Below, in pieces: positions 18,794 through 27,610 of a DNA stretch of 64,000 nucleotides. The stretch spans positions 36,286 to 100,285 of the forward strand of contig JAFTSQ010000018.1 of the NCBI GenBank assembly GCA_017467205.1, read 5' to 3'. The notes beneath the pieces were generated by a model that ran no database searches, was not told the DNA's origin, and was given only the letters and a program-made list of their open reading frames with translations. The translations under genes and the position numbers were made by a program. Within the stretch, counting starts at the first letter, position 1, and each line of letters starts with the position of its first letter. This DNA is from Clostridia bacterium. Its GTDB lineage: Bacteria; Bacillota_A; Clostridia; Oscillospirales; CAG-272.

Positions 18794-19444
18794 TCACTGT
18801 ATACCGTTCAAAATATTGTCGATAGCCGCGCCGATATGAGCCTCGGTCAGCCTCTCTGCCGCCGCCTCGTCGCGATTTTCAATAGCCGCGAGTATCTCTC
18901 TGTGCTCGGCTGAGGATTTCTCAAGCCTTCCGGGAACAGAGAGCGAGTGCCGCCTGTATAGCTTCGTGTTTCTGTGAAGCTCGCCGAGAATCTTCGTAAG
19001 AAGCCTGCTGCCCGACGCGCGATAGATAATTAGATGAAATCTGCTGTCAAGCTCGCCGAGCTTTTCGGTGTTGTTTTTCGAAATATAGAATTCCGAAAGC
19101 TCCACTGCCTCGCGAAGAGCTCCGAGGTCCTCCTCGGAAATTCTCCTTGCCGCCATAGCCGAGGCGAGTCCCTCAAGGCGCATCCTTATTCTGTAAATAT
19201 CAACTAATTCCTCTTTGCCGATACCAACGACGACCGCGCGCCTGTTCGCCTCGGTAGAGATAAGTCCCTCCTCGGAGAGCCTGTGGAGCGCCGACCGAAC
19301 GGGCGTTCGGCTGACACCGAGCCTTTCGGAAAGCGCGGTTTCGGTCAGTATATCGCCGCGCTTGAGCTCACCCGAGAGAACGAGCTCCTCAAGCTCGAGG
19401 AAGACCTTATCCTCAAGCGAATGCGTTGCCTTGTCAATTATCAT
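18794..19444 (-). CDS. GntR family regulator, FadR/FCD type
   Basis: The N-terminal winged helix (about 10-75) contains LSERLGVSRTPVRSALHRL, the classic GntR recognition helix. The C-terminal FCD domain (about 85-210) is all helical. Metal/ligand positions fit DSRFHLIIYRAS and the later histidines (EHREIL and AHIGAA). FCD proteins respond to small organic acids, and here citrate or 2-oxoglutarate is a reasonable guess. It is encoded inside the citrate-to-2-oxoglutarate operon. A palindrome of the GntR type (TTGTATACAA) lies just below the operon promoter, so autoregulation of the whole operon is predicted. The SD GAGGTGAG is excellent. Confidence 0.9.
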   Translation of the reverse strand: MIIDKATHSLEDKVFLELEELVLSGELKRGDILTETALSERLGVSRTPVRSALHRLSEEGLISTEANRRAVVVGIGKEELVDIYRIRMRLEGLASAMAARRISEEDLGALREAVELSEFYISKNNTEKLGELDSRFHLIIYRASGSRLLTKILGELHRNTKLYRRHSLSVPGRLEKSSAEHREILAAIENRDEAAAERLTEAHIGAAIDNILNGIQ

Positions 19445-19452
19445 TTCTCACC

Positions 19453-20823
19453 TCACGAAAATCTGCCGGGCGCAATTTCTGAGAGGATTGACTCAAGCTC
19501 GTCGTCGCTCATAATAGTGGTGCGACCGTCGGCATATTCAAGGTCTATCTTTGCTTTCATCTGAGTGACTATCGGGTCCTGCTTACCGACCATATCGTCG
19601 GGCGAGAGGGAATAGTGCGTATTTATCCAATACGCGATCCCCGCAAGACCGGAGGTGTTGGATATTGAAACCGCCGCGGGACGGGAAAGTATTTTATCGG
19701 TGTCGAAGATATTGTATATTTCCGCATCCTTCATAAGACCGTCGGCGTGAACGCCCGCGCGGGTCACGTTGAAGTTTTCGCCGACGAAGGGGGTCATTGG
19801 CGGAATGTCGTAGTGGAGCTCTTTCTGGAAATATTCGGCAATCTCGGTGATGACCTCGGGATTCATACCGTCGAGCGAGCCGCGAAGGGAGGCGTACTCG
19901 ATAACCATAGCCTCGAGCGGAACATTACCCGTTCTCTCGCCTATACCGAGTAGTGAGCAGTTGACCGCTGCCGCGCCGTAGAGCCACGCGGACGTTGCGT
20001 TAACGACGCCCTTGTAGAAGTCGTTATGTCCGTGCCATTCAAGCATCTCGGATGTAACGTCGGAGTAGTGGTGAAGACCGTAAACTATGCCGGGAACGCT
20101 TCTGGGAAGGGCAACTCCGGGATAGGGAACTCCGTAGCCCATAGTGTCGCACATTCTTATTTTAACGGGTATTCCCGCCTCCTTCGAAAGATCGGTGAGC
20201 TCGTTGACGAAGGGAACGACAAAACCATAAAAATCAGCACGGGTTATGTCTTCGAGGTGGCATCTCGGGCTTATACCCGCCGAAAAGGCATCCTTAATAA
20301 CGCCGAGATAGTGGTCGAGCGCCTGCGAGCGAGTCATTCCAAGCTTTTTGAAAATATGATAGTCGGAGCAGGAAACGAGAATTCCGGTTTCTCTGATTCC
20401 TATATCGTGCACGAGCTCGAAGTCCTCCTTCTTCGCTCTTATCCAGGTGGTGATTTCGGGGAACTTGTAGCCGAGGGACATACATCTGTCAAGTGCCTCG
20501 CGGTCCTTCTTTGAGTAGACGAAGAACTCGCTCTGGCGAATTATACCGCGCTCGCCGCCAAGCCTTGCTATCATTTTATAAAGGTCCTCAATCTGCTTTG
20601 GCGTGTAGGGTGCGCGCGACTGCTGACCGTCGCGGAAGGTCGTGTCGGTTATCCATATATCAGCCGGCATACGCAGAGGAACGCGGCGATGGTTAAAGGC
20701 AACCTTCGGAATCTCGTCGTAAGGATAAATCTCGCGATAAAGGTTAGGGTCGGTAACGTCCTGAAGCGAGTATTTGTACTGCGATTGCTCGAGAAGATTG
20801 CTGTAAGAATTCTTAAGTAGCAT
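19453..20823 (-). CDS. Re-type citrate synthase (HMG-CoA lyase-like family)
   Basis: This 456-residue protein belongs to the DRE-TIM metallolyase group of isopropylmalate, homocitrate and Re-citrate synthases. The metal/base motif is ITDTTFRDGQQSR, and the HxH metal pair lies in EWHGHNDFYKGV. RCHLEDITRADFYGF and the NFNVTRAGVHADG tract resemble the Clostridium kluyveri Re-citrate synthase type, as does the length without a LeuA dimer domain. With aconitase and isocitrate dehydrogenase in the same operon, condensation of acetyl-CoA and oxaloacetate is the best call. Homocitrate synthase is the main alternative. ATG 20823 follows AAAAGGAG; the frame extends upstream through the operator and is rejected. 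Confidence 0.85.
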   Translation of the reverse strand: MLLKNSYSNLLEQSQYKYSLQDVTDPNLYREIYPYDEIPKVAFNHRRVPLRMPADIWITDTTFRDGQQSRAPYTPKQIEDLYKMIARLGGERGIIRQSEFFVYSKKDREALDRCMSLGYKFPEITTWIRAKKEDFELVHDIGIRETGILVSCSDYHIFKKLGMTRSQALDHYLGVIKDAFSAGISPRCHLEDITRADFYGFVVPFVNELTDLSKEAGIPVKIRMCDTMGYGVPYPGVALPRSVPGIVYGLHHYSDVTSEMLEWHGHNDFYKGVVNATSAWLYGAAAVNCSLLGIGERTGNVPLEAMVIEYASLRGSLDGMNPEVITEIAEYFQKELHYDIPPMTPFVGENFNVTRAGVHADGLMKDAEIYNIFDTDKILSRPAAVSISNTSGLAGIAYWINTHYSLSPDDMVGKQDPIVTQMKAKIDLEYADGRTTIMSDDELESILSEIAPGRFS

Positions 20824-20847
20824 AGGGTTTTCTCCTTTTGGAAATAA

Positions 20848-20867
20848 ATTGTACACTTGTATACAAT
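20848..20867. promoter_or_regulatory. Predicted GntR/FCD operator
   Basis: ATTGTA and TACAAT half sites flank eight bases. Inside lies the 10-bp palindrome TTGTATACAA (20857-20866), the classic GntR-type site. It lies about 10-30 bases downstream of the predicted transcription start, where bound repressor would block elongation. The regulator is encoded second in the operon. Confidence 0.75.
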
Positions 20868-20884
20868 TTTGTCGGGATGGTGGT

Positions 20885-20913
20885 ATTATACTATATACGC
20901 ACGGGTTTGTCAA
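20885..20913 (-). promoter_or_regulatory. Promoter of the Re-citrate synthase operon
   Basis: TTGACA (20908-20913), 17-bp spacer, TATAAT (20885-20890) on the minus strand: both hexamers are perfect. Confidence 0.92.
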
Positions 20914-20947
20914 GTTATTTTTGAATTTTTATAAAAGTTTTCTATTA

Positions 20948-20983
20948 AAAGAAAAATAGCGACCCGTCAAGGTGCGGGTCGCT
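20948..20983 (-). terminator. Intrinsic terminator of the MATE gene
   Basis: AGCGACCCG (20958-20966) pairs with 20975-20983. On the minus strand it is followed by a T-rich run (20948-20957). Confidence 0.9.
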
Positions 20984-20991
20984 CTGCTGAT

Positions 20992-22362
20992 TTATACGTT
21001 TCTATGTCCTGTATCTCGCGTGAGGTCTTTTATCCAATTGAAGCGGTTTATCTTAACCACCGCAACGAAGCATTTGAGTATCTGGTCGCACTTGAGCGCG
21101 GCAAAGACTATCCACGGTGCAAGTCCGAGATTCATACAAACGAGTGAGAGAGGTATAACCACGAAGAAAACGAAGATGAGGTCGTTTTTGAAAACGAAGG
21201 ATATGTCGCCGCCGCTCTTGACAAGACCCGCAAGGCAGGCAGCCTGATAGCAGGTGCCGACTACCGTAACCGAGATAACGTTGATTAGGCTGTTTGCGTG
21301 CGACGCTGCTGCGGCGCTTATGTTATAGAGCGCGATAAACGGTGACTTGAGCAGCTGAATGACTCCGCCGGTTAAAAGTCCGAGCGCTAAAAACAGTAGC
21401 TGAACCGTGTAGGCGTACTCGCGCATAAGATGGCTTTTTCCTTCGCCTATCGTCTTGCCGGTGATAATGCCGACAGCGCTTGACATTCCGTTCATAACGA
21501 CGTAGGTGAGGTTGTGCAGGGTATTGGTAACGCTAACCGCCGCAACGATGCCCTCGCCCTCAAGCCTGCCCATAATAGCCGAGTTCGTCATAACGTTCGC
21601 CGCCCAGACGAGCTGACCCGCTATTATCGGTGTTCCGTACTTTATAAAGTCGCGCGTCAGCTCGCGGTCGACCTTCAATAGCTCACGGAAACGGAATAGC
21701 AGCTTTTTATCAACAAGCCTGACGTAGACTACCGTGATTATCAGCTCGGCAATTCTTGCAATCAGTGTCGCTATCGCCGCGCCCTTAACTCCGAGGGCGG
21801 GAAGCCCGAGCTTTCCGAATATCAAGACGTAGTTGAGAGAAACGTTGATAACGAGCGAGGCAAGAGATACGAAAAGTCCGATTTTCGGCGACTCAACGCT
21901 TCGCATAGCAGATATCAGCGTTTGTGTCGTACAGAAGAATATAAACGAGTATGCGGTTATGGATAGATATTCCGCTCCCGCCGCAATAGTTGCGGCGTCT
22001 TTTGTAAAGAGTGATATAACGAAGCTTGGGAATATCGCGCAAACGAGCGTTGCTATCACGGATATCGAAAGAGAGAAGCGCATACCTATGGCAACCGTGC
22101 GGCGTATGCTCTCGGTGTCGCGCTTTCCCCAATATTGCGCGGCTATAACGAGTATGGATGCTTCAATACCCGTGCTCACAACCTGCAGAAGCGTTTGTAT
22201 CTGACCACCCATATAAACGCCGGAAATTGCCGCATCACCGAGCGCTCCGGTCATTACGTTATCCGCAAGACCTATCGAGAAGGTGACGAGGTTTTGAAGC
22301 GCTATCGGCAAAGAGAGGAGAAATAGCGATTTATAAAAATTTTTATCCTTGGTAAGAATCAT
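20992..22362 (-). CDS. MATE family efflux transporter
   Basis: This 456-residue protein has about 12 membrane helices. The N-lobe has LPIALQNLVTFSIGLADNVM, the characteristic first helix with its aspartate. GAKYxSI-like turns and the C-lobe repeat (GTPIIAGQLVWAANVMTN) match the multidrug and toxic compound extrusion family, driven by Na+ or H+. ATG 22362 has GGAAACGGA upstream; the frame extends to a TTG at 22392 that would precede the SD. It is a single-gene unit with its own promoter and terminator. The substrate is unknown. Confidence 0.9.
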   Translation of the reverse strand: MILTKDKNFYKSLFLLSLPIALQNLVTFSIGLADNVMTGALGDAAISGVYMGGQIQTLLQVVSTGIEASILVIAAQYWGKRDTESIRRTVAIGMRFSLSISVIATLVCAIFPSFVISLFTKDAATIAAGAEYLSITAYSFIFFCTTQTLISAMRSVESPKIGLFVSLASLVINVSLNYVLIFGKLGLPALGVKGAAIATLIARIAELIITVVYVRLVDKKLLFRFRELLKVDRELTRDFIKYGTPIIAGQLVWAANVMTNSAIMGRLEGEGIVAAVSVTNTLHNLTYVVMNGMSSAVGIITGKTIGEGKSHLMREYAYTVQLLFLALGLLTGGVIQLLKSPFIALYNISAAAASHANSLINVISVTVVGTCYQAACLAGLVKSGGDISFVFKNDLIFVFFVVIPLSLVCMNLGLAPWIVFAALKCDQILKCFVAVVKINRFNWIKDLTRDTGHRNV

Positions 22363-22398
22363 TTTGAATTCCGTTTCCTTTTGAACTGTCAAGTAAGT

Positions 22399-22427
22399 AT
22401 TTTACCACCTTGACGCACATTTTTCAA
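22399..22427 (-). promoter_or_regulatory. Promoter of the MATE gene
   Basis: TTGAAA (22422-22427), 17-bp spacer, TAAAAT (22399-22404) on the minus strand. Confidence 0.82.
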
Positions 22428-22556
22428 GTTTTTTGAAGGAAATACCGATTTTATGTATTAGTATTGCCGCTTTTACAATAATTTAACTTGTCGGTAACAG
22501 TTTCTAAATTCAATTCGGATAGAATTCCTCTTATAAAAACACGTATGGAGGCGGCT

Positions 22557-24089
22557 ATGAGGAAGCTTTACAAAATAATATTTTCTCGCTATGCGATATG
22601 CGCGCTTATGCTCGCCGCCGAGGTGGTGCTTTCGGTGCTCTTTTGTATGTACGCAATGCAGTACTACGCCGTGCTCGTCGCCGTATATATTGCCGTTATG
22701 CTTATCTCTATCGTCGGGGTGATGAACGCCGACGCAAATCCCGACCACAAGCTGCCGTGGCTCGTGATAATCGCCTGCTTTCCGCTCGTCGGGCTCATTG
22801 CCTATTCTATCTTCCGTTACCGCCGTATGACGCGCGGCGAGGAGCGGCGGATGAGGGAGAGCTTCCGCTCGATAAACGAGGCAAACGGGGTAGAGGATAA
22901 GCTCGCGCTCCTCGGCATTCGCGACTCGGCAGCCGCAGGCAAGGCACACGCCGTTTTGCAGGACGACGAGCTCGCAAAAGTTTACACGGGTACGGCATCT
23001 CGCTATTTTTCGGAAGGAAGGGAGCTCTACGATTCCTTGCTCTCGGACGTCCTCTCTGCTGAAAAATTCATATTCCTCGAGTACTTTATAATCGAGGAGG
23101 GCGTGATGTGGGACGGTCTCTTGTCTGTACTTAAAGAGAAGGTGGCGGCGGGCGTTGAGGTCAGGGTAATGTACGACGACTTCGGCTGTATGAGCACCCT
23201 CCCGTCGCGCTACGACCGCCGCCTTGAGAGATGCGGAATAAGATGCTGTCGTTTTTCGAAGGTGTCACCGCATTTCAGAACGGTATACAACAACCGCGAC
23301 CACAGGAAAATAGCGGTTATCGACGGCAGAGTCGGCTACACAGGCGGCGTTAATCTTGCCGACGAGTATATCAACGAAAAGCTGCGGTTCGGTCATTGGA
23401 AGGACGGGGGCGTGCGAATTTCAGGGGATGCGACAGTCGGTCTTGTCGCGCTCTTTTTGTCGCTCTGGGAGCTCGCCTCTGGAGAGCGCGATGACGCAAA
23501 AGAATATATGGCGAGCGCCTCGCAGACTTCCTCGGACGGCGGCTTTTACATCCCTTACGGCTCGGGGCCCTTTCCTGCTTATCCGCGCCCGGTCGGCAAA
23601 AACGTGCTCCTCAATATCATAAATCAAGCGCACAGATATCTCTATCTTACAACGCCTTACCTCATAATAGACTATGATCTTACCGAGGCGCTTCGCGGCG
23701 CGGCGGCGCGCGGTGTCGACGTCAGAATAATAACCCCCGGTGTTGCCGACAAAAGAATCGTTAAGGTTATGACCAAAAGCTCCTACCCCTATCTCATAGA
23801 GGGCGGCGTGCGCATATTCGAATACACTCGCGGCTTCATTCACGAGAAGACTGTGGTTTCCGACGACCTCTATGCAACCGTCGGCACGATAAATCTCGAT
23901 TACCGCAGCCTTGTTCATCATTACGAGGACGGCGTTTGGATGTACGGCACACCGACCGTCCTCAACATCCGTGACTCGTATATGAAAACTCTCGCCGACT
24001 CGCGCGAGATAGGCGAAAGGGAGGCGCGCCTTGGAATTTTGGAGCGGCTCGTCCGCAACGCAGTCCGCCTCGTAGCGCCGCTTCTGTAA
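22557..24089 (+). CDS. cls: Cardiolipin synthase (phospholipase D family)
   Basis: This 510-residue protein condenses phosphatidylglycerol molecules into cardiolipin at the membrane. Two N-terminal helices (about 11-56 and 66-86) are followed by two PLD domains. The HKD motifs are H249-K251-D256 (HRKIAVIDG) and H429-K431-D436 (HEKTVVSDD). The GTINLDYRS tail after the second motif is typical of bacterial Cls. ATG 22557 is five bases after GGAGG. Spacing and length are normal. It is followed by two unrelated small membrane-protein genes with their own promoter. Confidence 0.94.
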   Translation: MRKLYKIIFSRYAICALMLAAEVVLSVLFCMYAMQYYAVLVAVYIAVMLISIVGVMNADANPDHKLPWLVIIACFPLVGLIAYSIFRYRRMTRGEERRMRESFRSINEANGVEDKLALLGIRDSAAAGKAHAVLQDDELAKVYTGTASRYFSEGRELYDSLLSDVLSAEKFIFLEYFIIEEGVMWDGLLSVLKEKVAAGVEVRVMYDDFGCMSTLPSRYDRRLERCGIRCCRFSKVSPHFRTVYNNRDHRKIAVIDGRVGYTGGVNLADEYINEKLRFGHWKDGGVRISGDATVGLVALFLSLWELASGERDDAKEYMASASQTSSDGGFYIPYGSGPFPAYPRPVGKNVLLNIINQAHRYLYLTTPYLIIDYDLTEALRGAAARGVDVRIITPGVADKRIVKVMTKSSYPYLIEGGVRIFEYTRGFIHEKTVVSDDLYATVGTINLDYRSLVHHYEDGVWMYGTPTVLNIRDSYMKTLADSREIGEREARLGILERLVRNAVRLVAPLL

Positions 24090-24147
24090 CCCAACCTCAC
24101 GCTAAACCACTCGATTTTCAGCACTTATCTCTCCTGCAAAGTGAGGA

Positions 24148-24176
24148 TTGACATATCAAAGCTTTTATGGTAAAAT
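24148..24176 (+). promoter_or_regulatory. Promoter of the PH-like gene pair
   Basis: TTGACA (24148-24153), 17-bp spacer, TAAAAT (24171-24176). No comparable promoter precedes the second gene. Confidence 0.88.
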
Positions 24177-24212
24177 GTAGAAAAGTTCGTATAAATACGA
24201 AAGGAGAGAGCT

Positions 24213-24785
24213 GTGCCAGAGCGCGTTAAGATGGGTCTTGACGAGGAGATAATCCGCGAGTACCCCCTTCATAAGAGCTGTGAGAACAAAAGGCACGAGT
24301 CTGCATATCTCACGGTGACCAATAAGCGCATAATCTATGCCAAGAGCTCGAAAGAAGCCAGACGGCGCACCACCGAGCTGCGTGACATTCCCTTGAGCTC
24401 GGTTGATACCGTTGAGAGCTTTCTCAAGGAGCAGAGGCTCTATTCTCCCCTCGTTATAGTATTCGCCGCGCTTCTTCTTATATCAGGCGTGGCGGTTGCG
24501 GTGCTCGTAAGCCTCGGGATTGGTATAGCGCTGACTTGCGCATCGGTGATAACCGTGGTGCTTCTCCTCACTCTGACTCGCTCGGAGTACAATTTTTATT
24601 TGAGCATAGGCACGCTCGGCAGGCGAGAGGTAGGCCACCTGAGCTTCGGCGCATCCGCTATCGCGCAAAGGGTAGCCCGCCAAAGCACCCGTCACCGTAT
24701 TCGCGTTGCTATAAACGGTGCCGAGATAGATAAGCTCGTGGCTGAGCTCGGAGCTATCATAATCAGGTTTAAGGAAGAATCTTAA
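24213..24785 (+). CDS. PH-like membrane protein, first of a tandem pair
   Basis: This 190-residue protein has an N-terminal beta-rich region containing LTVTNKRIIY, the turn typical of bacterial PH-like (bPH) domains, two adjoining membrane helices (about 75-130), and a C-terminal beta/alpha part ending ELGAIIIRF. The start is GTG 24213, with AGGAG five bases upstream; ATG 24231 is the alternative. The next gene has the same plan (LIITNKRVIYQ, two helices, ELGAVLLNV), so the pair is a tandem duplication. The role is unknown; bPH proteins are often membrane-associated or envelope-stress-linked. Confidence 0.7.
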   Translation: MPERVKMGLDEEIIREYPLHKSCENKRHESAYLTVTNKRIIYAKSSKEARRRTTELRDIPLSSVDTVESFLKEQRLYSPLVIVFAALLLISGVAVAVLVSLGIGIALTCASVITVVLLLTLTRSEYNFYLSIGTLGRREVGHLSFGASAIAQRVARQSTRHRIRVAINGAEIDKLVAELGAIIIRFKEES

Positions 24786-24830
24786 GTTCATTTTGACATT
24801 TGTCGCTAAAGGTGACGGAACGGAGCTTTT

Positions 24831-25409
24831 ATGGAACAGATAAAGCTTGCCGCGGGAGAGAGCGTGGCAAAGGTGTATACATACGGCAGAACGGTAGTCG
24901 GCAAAAAGCGCAAGACTATCGACGAAAGCCTGATAATAACCAACAAAAGAGTGATATATCAGTCGATAGGCGACAAGTGCGTCAAGCGCAAGGAGATACC
25001 CGTCGCGGCGGCTGAATACGTCGGAACGAAGTACACGACCGAGTCGGGCTCGCTCGCCTTTGCCGTGATTTCCTTTATAATTGCGGTCGCGGCGGCAGTT
25101 TTTTCAATAGTTAACCCTTTTCCGAAATATCTTTGGATATCGCTTTCGCTTTTAGCGGTAGGGCTTGCCGTCGGCTCGCTTCTTGTCTTGGTCTATATCC
25201 GCTCACTTCGCGGCGCGGTTGAGGTCACCATATCGGGCAGACTCCCCGAATACAAGTTAGTGTCCGTCGGTATGTCAAACCTCAAGGCAAGAGCAAATGA
25301 CGTGACACGGGTATCCATTATGGTGGATAGAGCCACCGCTCTCGAGATGGTAAACGAGCTCGGTGCGGTTTTGCTGAATGTTCGTTCGCAAAGCTCCCAA
25401 AAGAAGTAA
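24831..25409 (+). CDS. PH-like membrane protein, second of a tandem pair
   Basis: This 192-residue paralogue of the preceding gene starts after CGGAG, 45 bases downstream. The N-terminal segment has KKRKTIDESLIITNKRVIYQ, followed by two helices (about 75-125) and a C-terminal region ending in MVNELGAVLLNVRSQSS. Identity to its neighbour is low outside these motifs, so the duplication is old. A TTGACA at 24793 has no partner -10, and the two genes are probably one transcript. Function unknown. Confidence 0.7.
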   Translation: MEQIKLAAGESVAKVYTYGRTVVGKKRKTIDESLIITNKRVIYQSIGDKCVKRKEIPVAAAEYVGTKYTTESGSLAFAVISFIIAVAAAVFSIVNPFPKYLWISLSLLAVGLAVGSLLVLVYIRSLRGAVEVTISGRLPEYKLVSVGMSNLKARANDVTRVSIMVDRATALEMVNELGAVLLNVRSQSSQKK

Positions 25410-25423
25410 TAAAACGACTAAAG

Positions 25424-25470
25424 AAACGGCAGAAACACTGTTTTATGACAATGCTTCTGCCGTTTTTATT
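25424..25470 (+). terminator. Terminator of the PH-like pair
   Basis: AAACGGCAGAA (25424-25434) pairs with 25455-25465, followed by TTTATT. Confidence 0.85.
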
Positions 25471-25475
25471 TGGTT

Positions 25476-25497
25476 CTGCCTAAAGACGATAGCCCCT
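25476..25497. repeat. Short conserved motif, copy 2
   Basis: The motif CTGCCTAAAgACGAtAGCCCC runs into the stop codon of the 76-aa minus-strand gene. It matches the copy at 13323-13343. Confidence 0.5.
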
Positions 25498-25726
25498 ATA
25501 GAATGTTGTCGCGCCCGATATAAAGGTCAGCCTTCTCCTCCTCGGAGAGCTCGTCGATATCCTTGCCAAGTCGCATTTCAGTCCAAGCTCTGTTAGGTAC
25601 GGGCGGGTCGTAGGTCGTAATGTCGGGCACGGGGTCTGCCATAGGCGAGATGCCCTTCATATTCTCGGGAAATGCATAGGGGATATCCCTCTGCCTTTTA
25701 TCCTCTTTTTTGTCAGCCTTTTTCAT
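25496..25726 (-). CDS. Hypothetical small protein, 76 aa
   Basis: I do not recognise it. It is hydrophilic with a basic N terminus (MKKADKKEDKRQRD), a proline-rich centre (DPVPDITTYDPPVPN) and an acidic C terminus (DIDELSEEEKADLYIG). No membrane segment or cysteines are visible. AAGGGAG lies at good distance before the ATG, and the frame is not a shadow of a gene on the other strand. It may be disordered or part of an assembly. Read alone, moderate support for being real. Confidence 0.55.
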   Translation of the reverse strand: MKKADKKEDKRQRDIPYAFPENMKGISPMADPVPDITTYDPPVPNRAWTEMRLGKDIDELSEEEKADLYIGRDNIL

Positions 25727-25814
25727 AAAATCTCCCTTTGTCCTATCTGCGTTTTTGCGGAAGACCTCCGCATAGATATCTTTCGCAAAACGGGGAGAAT
25801 TATTCTTTTCAAAA

Positions 25815-25852
25815 CCACATAGGCGTGCCGAAAATTCGACACGCCTATGTGG
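25815..25852 (-). terminator. Terminator of the ComM-like gene
   Basis: A long stem (CCACATAGGCGTG arms, one mismatch) spans 25815-25852, about 90 bases after the ComM-like stop. On the minus strand TTTTG follows. Confidence 0.8.
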
Positions 25853-25938
25853 TTAGCCAATACCAGCCTAAATCGAACCCGCCTAAAGCGGTGGAAATCC
25901 GCGCTATTTCTCGAAAACTCACTCGCAAAGTTTAACTA

Positions 25939-27483
25939 TTATCTATGCCAATATTTTCTATCGAGCGAGCGATACATTATCGCCTCTGCCACGTGATCGG
26001 CGGTTATGTTTTCCTCTCCGTCAAGGTCGGCGATAGTCCTCGCAACGCGCAAAACCCTGTCGTGTCCGCGCGCCGAGAGTCCAAGGCTCTCGAATGCCTC
26101 GCGCATCAGCTCGGAGGCTTCCTCGGTCGGCTTGCAGTACTTCCTGAGAAGGTCGGGGGTGAGCTTTCCGTTGAGAATTCCCGCCTTGTCGCCGCCGCGA
26201 GCGAGCCTTTCGTTTGCAAACTCACGAGCCGCGTTAACTCTACGCCGTATCTCTGCGGAGGGCTCGCCCGCCTGCGTTTTTCCGGATATCTCCGCGTAGG
26301 AAACTGCGGGGAGCTCGATTTCAATATCTATTCTGTCAAGAAGCGGACCGCTGACACGCTCGAGGTATTTGGCTCTTGAGGCAGGCGAGCAGGTGCAATT
26401 CTTCGTCGGGTCGCCGAAATAACCGCATTTGCAGGGGTTCATAGCGCAAACGAGCATAAAGGACGCGGGGTAGGTTATCTTTGCCGCCGCACGCGTCACG
26501 GTGACAACGCCGTCCTCAAGCGGCTGACGGAGCGCCTCGGTAACCGATTTCGGAAACTCGGGCAGCTCGTCGAGGAAGAGAACGCCGTTGTGCGACATAG
26601 ATATCTCACCCGGCCGCGGCATAGCACCGCCGCCAACGAGCCCTGCACTGCTGACGGTGTGATGAGGCGAGCGGAAGGGGCGCTCGGTCACGAGGCTGTC
26701 CTTCAGGTTACCCGAAACCGAATGTATCTTCGTCGTTTCGACCGCCTCGTCGAAATTCATATCGGGAAGGATTGACGGAAGCCTCTTTGCAAGCATTGAC
26801 TTGCCTGCGCCGGGCGGTCCTATCATAAGAATATTGTGTCCGCCTGCGGCGGCTATCTCGAGGGCGCGCTTTGCCTTAAGCTGACCGCGCACGTCGGAGA
26901 AATCTAAAGCTGCGCGATGAGAGGTAAGGTCGAAGCGCGACGGGTCGAACCTCTGCGGTAAGAGCCTATCCTCGCCCTTGAGGTGCGCGAGCAACGCGCG
27001 CAGCGTGCTGACGCCGTAAACGGTTATTCCGTCAACGACCGACGCCTCCTTTGCGTTCCTCTCGGGAACGAATATCTCGCGCTTTCCGTTATCCCTTGCG
27101 GCTATCGTCATAGGGAGCACGCCGTCTATTGCGCGCACCTCGCCCGAAAGCGAGAGCTCGCCTATGAAGCACTTGTCCGAGAAATCGAAGCTCGAGGGAA
27201 TAACTCCGTCGCTTTGCAGTATTGCGCACAGTATCGCAAGGTCAAAGCCCGAGCCCTCCTTCTTTCTGTTTGCGGGCGCGAGGTTTATCATAATGTCGAG
27301 CGAGGGGAAGGGAATTCCGCTGTTTTCGCACGCCGACTGAACGCGGTTCTTCGCTTCCTTGACTGCCGCGTCGGGCAGACCGACCAGCTCAAAGCGCGGC
27401 ACTCTGTCCCAAGCGCTGCATTCAACGGTGACCTCAAATCCGTCTATTCCGAAAAGACCGCAGCTGTATATTTTAGAGAGCAT
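25939..27483 (-). CDS. comM: YifB/ComM family Mg-chelatase-like ATPase
   Basis: This 514-residue AAA+ protein has an N-terminal Lon-like/ChlI fold (about 1-170), the ATPase core with Walker A MIGPPGAGKSML, Walker B LFLDELPEF, and a C-terminal Mg_chelatase_C domain. ComM is a branch-migration helicase that helps integrate DNA during natural transformation in other bacteria. Here only homology supports that role. A cluster of cysteines, CNPCKCGYFGDPTKNCTC, is present as is usual in the family. ATG 27483 follows GGGAGG. Confidence 0.92.
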   Translation of the reverse strand: MLSKIYSCGLFGIDGFEVTVECSAWDRVPRFELVGLPDAAVKEAKNRVQSACENSGIPFPSLDIMINLAPANRKKEGSGFDLAILCAILQSDGVIPSSFDFSDKCFIGELSLSGEVRAIDGVLPMTIAARDNGKREIFVPERNAKEASVVDGITVYGVSTLRALLAHLKGEDRLLPQRFDPSRFDLTSHRAALDFSDVRGQLKAKRALEIAAAGGHNILMIGPPGAGKSMLAKRLPSILPDMNFDEAVETTKIHSVSGNLKDSLVTERPFRSPHHTVSSAGLVGGGAMPRPGEISMSHNGVLFLDELPEFPKSVTEALRQPLEDGVVTVTRAAAKITYPASFMLVCAMNPCKCGYFGDPTKNCTCSPASRAKYLERVSGPLLDRIDIEIELPAVSYAEISGKTQAGEPSAEIRRRVNAAREFANERLARGGDKAGILNGKLTPDLLRKYCKPTEEASELMREAFESLGLSARGHDRVLRVARTIADLDGEENITADHVAEAIMYRSLDRKYWHR

Positions 27484-27548
27484 AAAAACCTCCCACAAGT
27501 TTTTTCAACATAATTATACATCACCTCGCGCGCAAAATCAAGTGGCTA

Positions 27549-27577
27549 TTGACAATTAAGGGGCGTGGGGGTATAAT
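27549..27577 (+). promoter_or_regulatory. Promoter of nagA
   Basis: TTGACA (27549-27554), 17-bp spacer, TATAAT (27572-27577): perfect hexamers. Confidence 0.92.
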
Positions 27578-27610
27578 TTAGATGAGCTATCTTATGAAAC
27601 GGAGATTGTT

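Noticed and set aside
24793..24821. Promoter for the second PH-like gene
   Set aside because: TTGACA is present but no recognisable -10 lies 16-18 bases downstream.
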